Both the position numbers and the translations under genes were made by a program. The notes under the pieces were generated by a model, which saw nothing but the letters and a program-made list of their open reading frames with translations, was not told the DNA's origin and did no database searches. 64,000 bases of DNA from Clostridia bacterium UC5.1-2E3 (lineage in GTDB: Bacteria; Bacillota; Clostridia; Lachnospirales; Lachnospiraceae), in NCBI GenBank assembly GCA_001304875.1, contig BBZO01000006.1, forward strand, positions 1 to 64,000, in the 5' to 3' direction. Numbering within the stretch: position 1 is the stretch's first letter; each line of letters starts with the position of its first letter. This document shows positions 45,957-54,909 of this stretch, piece by piece.

Positions 45957-46286
45957 ATGAAATCCAGGAAGGTAAAAAGTATTTTTAAAGTAATGATCTT
46001 TGGAAAATTAAAACGGAATCCAAGAAAACAGAAGAGGCCTGCTGGCCGAGGCGAAGAAGGAATAACCGATAAAATCGGGATGACATTTGGATTTGATGCC
46101 AGCGAATGGGAACAGATTAGACATTGGCAGAAGACACATAAATGCAAGTATCGGAAACCGGATGGCAGCCAGTATTATGGCTGCATCGGAGGCGGTTATG
46201 AATACCGTTTTACACCGACCTCAATCGGCATGCTGACGGAGATCAGGTGTGCTTGTGGAGCAAAACTTGATGTGGATCGTATTTAG
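45957..46286 (+). CDS. Small basic zinc-ribbon-like protein
   Basis: This protein of about 109 residues has a basic N terminus (FGKLKRNPRKQKRPAGRGEE) and a C-terminal region with paired cysteines (HKCKYRKPDGSQYYGC and RCACGAKLDVD), possibly a zinc site. Unknown family. It lies in the run of small genes upstream of the tns region. Confidence 0.5.
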   Translation: MKSRKVKSIFKVMIFGKLKRNPRKQKRPAGRGEEGITDKIGMTFGFDASEWEQIRHWQKTHKCKYRKPDGSQYYGCIGGGYEYRFTPTSIGMLTEIRCACGAKLDVDRI

Positions 46287-46322
46287 ACATTACACTTTGA
46301 GATTTATATGAGGTGGTTCGAA

Positions 46323-46988
46323 ATGAAAACATTGAAATACTGGTATATTACGGCAGTCAGAAAAGGAGAGTGGAAAGGCTGCATTGCCCACGGGATTGTC
46401 CATGGCCATCAGCGCCTTGCGGACGGGATAAAGATCCACACATCCGCAATATCTACGGTAACAATTGTTAATGATACGGCGATTATCAAAACAAAAAATT
46501 CAGAATATTATTGTAGACTTAATGAAGCCTTCTTCCATTTGTTTGATGAACCTGGAAAGCGCTATTTTCCCAATTTCGAGGAACTGCGAGAGACGTATGA
46601 AAGGCGGCTTGAGGTGCCCGGACAAAGAGATGGGGTATTGATTGTCCTGGATAGCGAAGCAGAATATTACTATATTGGAGCAACTTTTCGCTGCGGTGGT
46701 GAAAACATAGAAATTAGAATTCCGACTGTACATATTGGAACGTTTTGCGACTCGGTGCTTATAGGATGTCTTACAGGTAAGACAAGACAGGCTATTGACT
46801 ATCGTTATTTTCCGTTCTCAGACAGAGTCGAATTCTACTCGTGGACGAATGAACTCGACACGTACATTACAAACGCGGGTACTAAAAAAATGAAAGTAGA
46901 AGTGAAGGGACAGGAAAACTTGATAGAACCGGGATGCACGCTGATGATTCCCGGTACGAAAGACAGAGGAGGTGATGGAGATGTCTGA
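46323..46988 (+). CDS. Hypothetical protein
   Basis: This intact protein of about 221 residues (MKTLKYWYITAVRKGEWKGC) has mixed alpha/beta sequence, with strand-rich stretches (IHTSAISTVTIVNDTAIIK; DGVLIVLDSEAEYYYIGATF). AGGTGG precedes ATG 46323. It overlaps the next frame by 8 bp. No family is recognised. Confidence 0.6.
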   Translation: MKTLKYWYITAVRKGEWKGCIAHGIVHGHQRLADGIKIHTSAISTVTIVNDTAIIKTKNSEYYCRLNEAFFHLFDEPGKRYFPNFEELRETYERRLEVPGQRDGVLIVLDSEAEYYYIGATFRCGGENIEIRIPTVHIGTFCDSVLIGCLTGKTRQAIDYRYFPFSDRVEFYSWTNELDTYITNAGTKKMKVEVKGQENLIEPGCTLMIPGTKDRGGDGDV

Positions 46989-47168
46989 TTTTCCGACTAA
47001 GAATCCTTTGACGTTGGCGCAATTAGAAAAGATGGGAGTCCGCAACATGGCCGAATATGAGGAAAAAGGGATGAAATCCGAAGCCGGATCAATTTTGTTA
47101 TGTTTTTGGGGACAGGTTTCGAACCGGACGAGGAATTTGAGGCGGCTACTGAACGAAAAAAGGAGTGA
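46981..47168 (+). CDS. Small protein with probable frameshift
   Basis: Starts MSDFPTKNPLTLAQLEKMGV. From about 47085 the third frame looks more natural (FLGTGFEPDEEFEAATERKK) and ends in TGA at 47166-47168, just before the next ribosome site. I propose one short protein of about 62 residues with a shift near 47090. Low confidence. Confidence 0.35.
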
Positions 47169-47172
47169 TTGT

Positions 47173-47604
47173 ATGTCAACACTGAAAAACCTGTATTTTG
47201 ATCTTGTACCATTTGCATACCATGCGGCATTTTACGAAGGCTTGAAGAAAGAATTAAAGAAAATCTGTCAAAGAATGCTTGAAAGCCGGGAGTACGAAAA
47301 AATGCTGGCGATTGCCTGTGAATATGCGGATCGTATTGGTTCCATGGAAGAGGCATTGCAGCTCCTTGGGATTAAAGAAGAACTGCCGGAATTGCTGGAA
47401 CGTGACTGGGATCAGCAGACAGCGATCGGAACGGCAGTACAGTCGGTCTATGAGGACGGAGCTCTTGACGGAGCAGAATATGCCTGCTGCATGGCGATGT
47501 ATGCCTGCCGCTCCCGGCATATTCCCTATGATGGCGATCCGCTTACAGAAATGGGGTACGAAAATTACGCGGAAGCTCCATACGAGATTCCACAGCGTTT
47601 CTGA
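47173..47604 (+). CDS. Hypothetical helical protein
   Basis: This protein of about 143 residues starts at ATG 47173, four bases after the preceding stop and behind GGAGTG. It is helical (GLKKELKKICQRMLESREYE; GSMEEALQLLGIKEELPELL). It converges on the Xre gene at 47610. Family unknown. Confidence 0.55.
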   Translation: MSTLKNLYFDLVPFAYHAAFYEGLKKELKKICQRMLESREYEKMLAIACEYADRIGSMEEALQLLGIKEELPELLERDWDQQTAIGTAVQSVYEDGALDGAEYACCMAMYACRSRHIPYDGDPLTEMGYENYAEAPYEIPQRF

Positions 47605-47609
47605 TTATG

Positions 47610-47966
47610 TTATCGGTGCTGTTTGATAAATTCAAGCACCTGTCGGATAAATATCTTCTCTTCCAGAGTGAGTTGTAAATACTGCTGTATGGCTTCCCAA
47701 TCCCCTTCTTCCAGCTGATTGCGGGGAATGGCTACCAGATCCGGAAGGCGCTGGTCTGTCGTCCCACATATGTAGCCGACGTTCACGTTATACTTGGCGG
47801 CAATGGCGATTATGGCAGTATCGCGAGGTACGCGCTGACCGATTTCCCATTGCTGCCAGGTGCCCGTGCCGGCACCGACATAATCGGACGCTTCCATTTG
47901 ACTGAATCCTTTTTCCTGCCGCAGTTTTTTCAACCGTTCCATCATTAGTGTTTTATTGATTTCCAT
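47610..47966 (-). CDS. Xre-family regulator divergent from the tns operon
   Basis: This intact protein of 118 residues has a helix-turn-helix (QEKGFSQMEASDYVGAGTGT followed by WQQWEIGQRVP) and a C-terminal helical extension (LEEGDWEAIQQYLQLTLEEK). It is transcribed away from tnsA, and a perfect 17-bp palindrome lies in the gap. It probably represses the transposition genes, but this is inferred from position. Confidence 0.82.
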   Translation of the reverse strand: MEINKTLMMERLKKLRQEKGFSQMEASDYVGAGTGTWQQWEIGQRVPRDTAIIAIAAKYNVNVGYICGTTDQRLPDLVAIPRNQLEEGDWEAIQQYLQLTLEEKIFIRQVLEFIKQHR

Positions 47967-48164
47967 ATCACTGATTGACTCCCTAAATTATAAAAATAGT
48001 TTACCATGGCGAGAGGCAACTGAAAAGAACTTTATAGCATCCGATTTGAATTTTATTGTTGATACAGTCCAAGACTGTAAAATATAAAATTAAACATACA
48101 GATTGAAATGAAAAAGTAAAAAACTATTTATCTGTGAGGAAAACATAGGAAATTTTGAAATTGA

Positions 48165-48206
48165 TAAATACTCAGTATTTACTAAAATCAAAATATTAAA
48201 TTATAT
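48165..48206 (+). promoter_or_regulatory. Promoter and palindromic operator of the tns operon
   Basis: TAAATACT (48165-48172), one base, AGTATTTA (48174-48181) form a perfect palindrome. It overlaps a plausible -35 box (TTTACT, 48178-48183), with TTATAT at 48201-48206 as the -10 box. It lies 136 bp before the tnsA start. It is the best candidate binding site for the divergent Xre protein. Confidence 0.55.
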
Positions 48207-48342
48207 ACAGTCAATATGAAAGCGTGCAAAAATAAAAATGATTGGATCGCAGATGACGCAGAAATTTTTTAGAAAGACTGCAAAAAAGGAATCAGGGGAA
48301 CGCTCCATAATTACTATAGATAACTTTGCAGGAGATGATAAT

Positions 48343-49083
48343 GTGAAAATGAAAAGCGATAGAACGAAGCTGGCTGAAAAGAGATGTCTTGGAGAAGGAC
48401 CGGATTATACGGGATTCATTTTGGCAAGGGAGTCTGGCAGCATCGGAACGGCGGTAAGTGTTTATGATCCGATTGCCGGACGAAAAGTGGAACTGTTATC
48501 CCAGGGAGAGGCAGAGCTGTTCTGGATAATCCGATTCAGGGATGGGGTTAAAGAGATTAGGGAACAGATGATGCTGGCGCCGGAGATCGTCGCGGAAATT
48601 TGTACGGAATTTGGATTTCGAAGACCTTCCCATATCCTGAGTACGGATCTGCTCGTGGAGTATGAGAATGGGAATATGACCGCATACAGCGTAAAATCAG
48701 ACCGATCCGCGCTCTTTCAGCCCAACCTCGAACCCAGGAAGCAGAGGCGCATTCTGGAACGGCAGAAGATAGAACAGGAGTATTGGAGACGACACGGGGC
48801 AGAGTTTAAAATCGTGTTCCGAACCGATCTGAATCCGGTATATACCCGCAACGTGGAAGCGGCAATGGCATTTTATGATCCCCGCTTTGTAAATAGTGAG
48901 GAGGATATGCTTAAATATCTGGTGGCTCACAAGAAAATCCGTATTGATATGGAAAACGGTCCTGTTCCCTATGCAAGATTGTGCAGGGAGCTTCCCGATA
49001 TAAAGGCCAGATACCGGATGGCTCTGCGGGATGGGAATACCGGACAAATCCGACTGGAGGGATATTATGCTGAAGGAAATTAA
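48343..49083 (+). CDS. tnsA: TnsA, transposase endonuclease subunit
   Basis: TnsA cuts the 5' ends of the transposon so that Tn7-like elements leave the donor fully. The PD-(D/E)XK residues are visible: Glu in LLSQGEAELFWI (about residue 59), Asp in HILSTDLLVEY (about 101) and Lys in TAYSVKSD (about 117), followed by KIEQEYWRRHGAEFKIVF. I chose the GTG at 48343, with GGAGA 7 bases before it; ATG 48349 is close by. An in-frame ATG at 48238 has no ribosome site. It overlaps tnsB by 17 bp. Confidence 0.9.
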   Translation: MKMKSDRTKLAEKRCLGEGPDYTGFILARESGSIGTAVSVYDPIAGRKVELLSQGEAELFWIIRFRDGVKEIREQMMLAPEIVAEICTEFGFRRPSHILSTDLLVEYENGNMTAYSVKSDRSALFQPNLEPRKQRRILERQKIEQEYWRRHGAEFKIVFRTDLNPVYTRNVEAAMAFYDPRFVNSEEDMLKYLVAHKKIRIDMENGPVPYARLCRELPDIKARYRMALRDGNTGQIRLEGYYAEGN

Positions 49084-51180
49084 AATTGGCGACAGAATTG
49101 TCCTGTTTGGAAAACTTTACCGTATTCTGATCAAACACAGGGACTTATTCTGATGATAGAAATGAACGTGGATAAGATGATTTTCAAATGGGAGCATGAG
49201 ACGGTCCTTTCCGCTTTTCTCAATAGGATGAAGCTGTAATTGATACAAGTGAGGAAGCACGATATCCCATTGAACACCTTACCGACGATGAAAAAGCGAG
49301 TATTCGGATGAAGCGGGACTATATTGAAGATATGTTGGATAAATTGTACCGAACTGGGATGACCTGGCAAAGAAAAGGACAAAACCGGAACTGTTAAAAC
49401 TGATTGATCAATTTATCTGTACTCCTAAGTATGTCCGAAAAAAAGTAAGGGAATATCTTCAGTCAGGAAGAAATGAATACTCCTTGATGGATCGAAGGAA
49501 AATGATTGACCATAGCGGTTGTTCAATGGTTAAGCTTCGCGGCGCAAAACCAAAATACTATGATCCCAATCGTATAGAGAACGATGAAAAATTAAAATCA
49601 ATTTATGATGAGTATTTTGCCCAGTTCCTGAACAGCAGCGAAAAGCTGACGATACAGGCCGTATATGATGAAATGGTAGCGGAGCATTTTGAAAATACGG
49701 CACTGGCACCTCCTACATATCGCCGTTTTAATTACTACGTCAATCGGAGACTGGAGGAAAATAACATGACCTTGAAGCAGGCAAAGATGAATGCCAGGGA
49801 AAGACGCAATAATCATCGGCTGCTCAAAGGAAACGCTCAGTCCGGAGTCTATTATCCGGGACAGATGCTGGAGATCGATGCAGTGGAGCTGGACAATTAC
49901 AACGTATCCCTTCGGAACCGCAGCCAGCTTGTTGGGAAGGGCGTTATGTACTGCGCGGTGGATGTGTACAGCTGCTGTTTGGTGGCCTGCTGGATCGGAT
50001 TTGAAAATAACAGCATTACGGGGATAACGGATCTTCTGTACACCCTGCTGGACGATCACACGGAAGAAGCGGCAAGATATGGAGTGGAGCTGACGCCGGA
50101 ACTTTTCCCGTCCCGCTTTATCCCGACCTCCATCCGGACGGACCATGGCGCGGAGTATGAATCAAAGGAGTTTTCCCGTATGTGCAAGGAGATGGGAATT
50201 AACCATCATTTTGTTGCACCGGCTACCGGAAGCCTTAAAGGTACGGTGGAGCAGTTTTTCCATCAGTTCCAGACCCTGATGAAATCGCAGCTTGTGGATG
50301 CGGGAGAGACCTACAGACGGTACAATTCCAATCACAAGCAAAAGGCAGTCCTTACCATTGAGGAAAGCCGCAGCATGATGTACCAGTTCGTGAAATATTT
50401 TAACCGCCAGATCCGCCCGAATTATCCCTATACCAGGGAGATGATCGAAAGCGGAATTGCTCAATGCCCCATGGCAATCTGGGAATACGGCATTCGGAAT
50501 ATCCAATCGCGAGGCAGGTGACGGATAAAAACAGGGACATGCTGTATTTCGCCCTGTTAAGAAATGATATTCCGTTCCGTGCTTCGGGGAAAGGCATTTC
50601 CTACAAGGGATTGTATTACTGGGATGAGAGCAGCTGGTTTCTGGAACTGAGCATGAAGATGAACCGGGAAGAAAAGAAGTCGATAAAGATTTCCGGAATC
50701 CGCTACGATCCGCGTCTGGTGGACCGGATTTACCGGATGGAAAACGGCAGGCTGATCACGATCCCGCTGAGTTTTCTAAGAGATGAGCAGAAGAGCTTCC
50801 TGGGAATGTCGTGGAAAGAATATCTGGAACTGTATGAGATGAAGAAGGAGAATGAGGCGGCCTACCGTCCGATCAATGACCAGTACAGGCGTGAAGCGAA
50901 AAAGGAAACCCGGAAAATCGTGGATGCGGCAAAAGCGGCGAAGGCCTTGGGCAGTCCGGAATCCAAAGGGAAAAACAAGACCACGGAGATTCGGGCGGCG
51001 CGGAAAGAGGATGGCAGGGAGCTCGTAAGGCGGGATGCGGATGCCAAAGGCAAGCTGCTGCTTCCGGAAACGGAAGTTCCGGAGCCGGCTGCCGTTGAAA
51101 TCAGGCAGGAGGCACCCATGCAGCCCGCTTCCATGGAAGAATTCCTCAAAATGACGGAAGAACTCTCAAAATTCAATTAA
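49067..51180 (+). CDS. tnsB: TnsB, DDE transposase (four frameshifts)
   Basis: TnsB binds the end repeats and cuts and joins the 3' ends. The start is ATG 49067 (MLKEIKIGDRIVLFGKLYRI) behind GGAGG. The catalytic triad is Asp in QMLEIDAVELD (near 49875), Asp in IRTDHGAEYES (near 50140) and Glu in GSLKGTVEQFFHQF (near 50247), followed by the C-terminal beta barrel. Frames break near 49130, 49230, 49365 and 50505. The central integrase core (49484-50500) is unbroken. A long charged, Ala/Lys-rich tail ends at TEELSKFN, possibly the TnsC contact. Confidence 0.93.
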
Positions 51181-51194
51181 CGGAGGTGATATGG

Positions 51195-52824
51195 ATGAAG
51201 AAAATCCGGAATTTTAATCTTTCGTATGTTTCGCGTGACGCCGCTCAGTATGATGCAAGGCTCCTGGATGAAAACGATGTTGTGGCGGCACGGTACCGCA
51301 GGTATGATGGGTATGAAAATAATCCCAATATATGCGCTCTTCCGGAAGAAGAGGATATGCAGGGACTGTACAGAAGCCATGCCGTTCCCCTTCCGGGATA
51401 TGACAGCCGACTGGTTCCCCAAATGGGGACGGAAGAAAGGCAGAGGATCCTGTTTGGGATCAAGGATGTGAGGCTTCCCCTCCCGTTTCATGCAAGTGTT
51501 GAGTCCACGCTCCATAACTGCCTGATCCGCAGCTATGCCAACCGTGAATACAGGCTTGCGGAGACCGGGAAGACTGCAGAGATCGTCCTGGACGGGCATA
51601 CGGTATCGACGGCCATGTGCTCCCGCCGGAATGACCTGATGAGCACCCCTCCCGCCTTTTCCGTCATCGGGACGGCTGGCTCTGGAAAAACGTCGGCCAT
51701 CCGGCTGACGCTGCGGAAGTTCCCGAAGGTTATCATTCATGAACTGGATGAGGTTTCCTATATCCAGATTCCAATCGTGCTTCTTACCGCTCCGGCTAAC
51801 AGCAACCTGAAGGCGCTGTTCATACAGTTCGGCCAGCAGATGGATGACCTCCTGGGCCAGGATTCATATTACAGCGAAATGTTTTCGAAGCAGACAAGCA
51901 ATGTCGGACGGGCAAGTAATATGATGACGCAGATCATAAAGAAATTTTCCATAGGCATGATTATCATTGACGAGATCCAGCAGATGGACTTCAAGGCAAA
52001 TTCCGCAAAATCCTTTGAAAATTTCCTGGCCATAACCTCGAACAGCGGGGTTGCCTGTGCTGTATCGGCACGCCGGATGCCATGGACAAGATCGCCGGGG
52101 ATCTGAGAATATACCGGCGTATCGCGGGGATCACGGTAAAGGCGGATGAGTACTGCATGGAGAGGGAATACGTGAAGCAGCTGGTATCCGTACTGTGGCA
52201 GTATCAGTTTACGGAGATTCCCGTTCTGTTCTCTGATGGAACGGCGGAGCTGATTGCGGATCTGTCAGGAGGCTCCATTGACGCGATTACCACCATCTGC
52301 TTTACCATCCAGAGACACGCCATACTCCGAAACTGCCCGGAAAGATGGACTGCGAGTATCTGAGGGGGCTGCTTACCACCAGGGAACTGGAAAAGATGGG
52401 CGCCATGATCCGTGTGTCCAGGGACAAAAACCTGAAAGGACGTCTGGATTACCGCACTTCCATCCGGGGAGAGGGAGAAAACAGCGAATATCAAAAGAAG
52501 GAAGCGGAGTTAAAGGGCATGCTGAATGCAAAATCCTATGGCCGGGTTGCGGACATGGCGGCAGTTCGAAGCAGCATTATGAACGTATTTGACATTTACA
52601 GTGAGGCGATGATCAGCGCGGCATACGAAGAGGCGGAAAAAGAAGAGGGCTTTGCGGAGCTGCCGGTATCGGATAAAACAAAGGCCGTGATGGGTGTTTT
52701 GAAAAAAATGAGGATCCCAGGCCGGAAGAAGAGGGCCGGAAAGAAAGAGGAAAAGAGTCCCAGACCGGTCTTAAGCGATGAGGAACTGATGGAAGACATG
52801 AAGAAAGCGGCGGGAGGAATCTAA
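51195..52824 (+). CDS. tnsC: TnsC, AAA+ regulator of transposition (two frameshifts)
   Basis: TnsC is the ATPase that links the target selector to the transposase. It has Walker A GTAGSGKTSAIRL (near 51670-51700), Walker B GMIIIDEIQQMD (near 51960-51990) and sensor sequence IGTPDAMDKIAGDL read across the frame break near 52068. A second break near 52345 leads to the C-terminal part (DCEYLRGLLTTRELEKMGAM). The N-terminal extension of about 150 residues suits contact with TnsA/TnsB and the TniQ proteins. ATG 51195 follows GGAGGTGAT. The stop is immediately followed by tniQ1. Confidence 0.92.
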
Positions 52825-54807
52825 ATGCTGTCTTATTGTGAAAAGCCATATGAAGGGGAACTGCTTTACGGGTTTGCGCTGCGCATGTACCGGTATAATG
52901 AGGAACCGGAATCCTTTCGGCGGTTTGCCTTCCGCAACTTTGGCATCGGGTACGGCACGGGAAGGGGCACCAAAATCCCATACGATTATGTCACAGACGC
53001 GGAACGGGCAGCGGCCGAAAACATAAGGCTTCGTTCCTTTCCGGATATACGCCGTCTGGTGTTTGAAATGCTGCCGACGGGGACAATCCTTCCGTTCATG
53101 CGTTTTTCCCATCAGGCCAGGTATATGGAAGCCGTCCTGCACGGCGCCCATAATTTCATCCGGCCCGTGAGGACGACAAGAAGCCTTCCCTATCTCAAGC
53201 TCTGTCCGGACTGCATGAGGGAGGATATAAAACGGTATGGGGAAGCTTATTACCATGCGGAACACCATATACCCGGAATGAAAATCTGCCCGAAACATTT
53301 ATGTCCCCTGAAAATGGCCCGCACGGAGAGGGCGGCAGATTTATGGGAACAGGCAGATGCTTTCCGCACCGACGGGGAGGAGGCCGTGGAGGAGATGAGG
53401 ACGGAAATTTTCCGCAGCGGATTCCTGGCGGGGCTTTACCGGGAACCGGCTTATACCGATTTCACGGAGATCATCCGAAGCGTCCAGAATAAAATTCAGA
53501 AAGAAGGCATTGCGGTGTCGGAGGCATATGAACGGATCAGGGAACGGTACGGCATGCAGTGTGCTTTTAACGGCATGGATCGGTTTGAATTGTTTCTCCA
53601 GAGGCAGGTAAAGGATGGGGAGTGTCTGCTCCAGGCCGCCGAAACATATCTTACGGTCCGGGAAATGGGCGCGGACACTGCGGGACAGGAGCGGGCGCTG
53701 CGGACGGAGCTGCAGGGGAGATTTGAACTCCTTTCCGATTTTGGGGTGATCGTAAAGCTGAAATGCGGCTGCGGCCGCGAATTTTACACGCATCCTTACG
53801 CTTTGCTCATGGGGCTTGGCTGTCCGAGCTGCGATGAAAAGCTGTCCCCGGAAGAACTTGCCAACCGGATGCTCTCCAGGCTGGGAGACGGAAAATACCA
53901 TACGGATTATGTCCCCGAAAAGATCAAGGCGTGCAGGGTTATCCATGATACCTGCGGAGCTTACAGGGATGATTTTTATGACATCGTGTTTGGGGAGAAA
54001 CGCTGCAAATGTGAAGTGGTGCTCAGTCTGGACGAATATCAGGACCTGATTGATAAGAAACGCCGGGAGTTTTTGGCGGAATCCTTCGTGGAAGATCCTT
54101 CCGGGAGAAAGATACGGATCAGGCATAAAAAATGCGGCGGGGTTTTTGACGTAAAGCCGGTGTACTTTCTTCCTAATCGCACCTGCCGTATCTGCAGCCC
54201 GCGATACGTGCCGTCCTTATCCGTTGACCAGGCCATGGAGGCGCTTACCGGGAAGGAGTACGTCAGGATATCGCCCTACGGGGGATACCGGGATAAGATG
54301 CTGGTACGCCATGCGTCCTGCGGCACCTGGTTTGCGATAACGCCGGACGGCTTCCGGGAGGGATACCGCTGTCCGCTCTGTACTCCGGTGAATTGGCCGA
54401 GGGAATATGTGGAGCAGGCGGTACGTGACTGCACGGATGGCCTGTACAATGTGGAGGAAATCCAAAGAGACCGGGTAACGGTCCGGTGTGCTGACGGTAC
54501 CGTATTCCATAAATCCAGAAGCTTTATTATCCAGGAATTGATCCGGCCCACACCGTCCGCCGTGTTCCGCTTTCGGTCATCCAGGCCGGAAACGCTGATC
54601 AACGACCGGTTTGCGGTGTTTGACCGGGCCAGGGAGACATGTGAAAGGAAAGGGCACTGGATCGCGGAAGATCTTCCAGGAATCAGTTATGGAACAAGAA
54701 AAAGCATCTGCCGGTGGCTCAATGACAACGGTTATCTGAAAAGAGTGGAAAAGGGGGTATATGTCCTGGGAGAAAAGGCGTATCCCCCGGAGAACAATAA
54801 AAAGTAA
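52825..54807 (+). CDS. tniQ: TniQ/TnsD-like target selector 1 with zinc-module array
   Basis: This intact protein of 660 residues begins with the TniQ domain (GELLYGFALRMYRYNEEPES) and its zinc finger CPDC...CPKHLCPL at about residues 126-163. After a helical middle come four similar modules of the type CxC or C..F...G..CxxC, near residues 311, 375, 434 and 496 (KCGCGREFY, DTCGAYRDD, KKCGGVFDV, ASCGTWFAI). A winged-helix-like end (NDNGYLKRVEKGVYVL) follows. TnsD proteins bind the 3' end of a fixed gene and recruit TnsC; here the likely target is the adjacent yhiN end. It starts directly after the tnsC stop. Confidence 0.93.
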   Translation: MLSYCEKPYEGELLYGFALRMYRYNEEPESFRRFAFRNFGIGYGTGRGTKIPYDYVTDAERAAAENIRLRSFPDIRRLVFEMLPTGTILPFMRFSHQARYMEAVLHGAHNFIRPVRTTRSLPYLKLCPDCMREDIKRYGEAYYHAEHHIPGMKICPKHLCPLKMARTERAADLWEQADAFRTDGEEAVEEMRTEIFRSGFLAGLYREPAYTDFTEIIRSVQNKIQKEGIAVSEAYERIRERYGMQCAFNGMDRFELFLQRQVKDGECLLQAAETYLTVREMGADTAGQERALRTELQGRFELLSDFGVIVKLKCGCGREFYTHPYALLMGLGCPSCDEKLSPEELANRMLSRLGDGKYHTDYVPEKIKACRVIHDTCGAYRDDFYDIVFGEKRCKCEVVLSLDEYQDLIDKKRREFLAESFVEDPSGRKIRIRHKKCGGVFDVKPVYFLPNRTCRICSPRYVPSLSVDQAMEALTGKEYVRISPYGGYRDKMLVRHASCGTWFAITPDGFREGYRCPLCTPVNWPREYVEQAVRDCTDGLYNVEEIQRDRVTVRCADGTVFHKSRSFIIQELIRPTPSAVFRFRSSRPETLINDRFAVFDRARETCERKGHWIAEDLPGISYGTRKSICRWLNDNGYLKRVEKGVYVLGEKAYPPENNKK

Positions 54808-54818
54808 CATCTGTTTCC

Positions 54819-54846
54819 GGGTCTCCTGAGAGGGAGGCCCCTTTTT
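54819..54846 (+). terminator. Terminator between the two tniQ genes
   Basis: GGGTCTCC (54819-54826) pairs with GGAGGCCC (54833-54840), with one G-U pair, followed by TTTTT at 54842-54846. It can end the tnsABC-tniQ1 transcript and set the second selector apart. Confidence 0.75.
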
Positions 54847-54909
54847 GTGCGGTAATTGCAGGCAGACGGACCATAATATAAGAAACAAAACTTATGGGAG
54901 GGAAGCCTA

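Noticed and set aside
54845-54909. Earlier in-frame start for the second tniQ gene
   Set aside because: The open frame from 54845 has no ribosome site, whereas GGGAGGGAAG stands before ATG 54910, and one missing base explains the frame difference.
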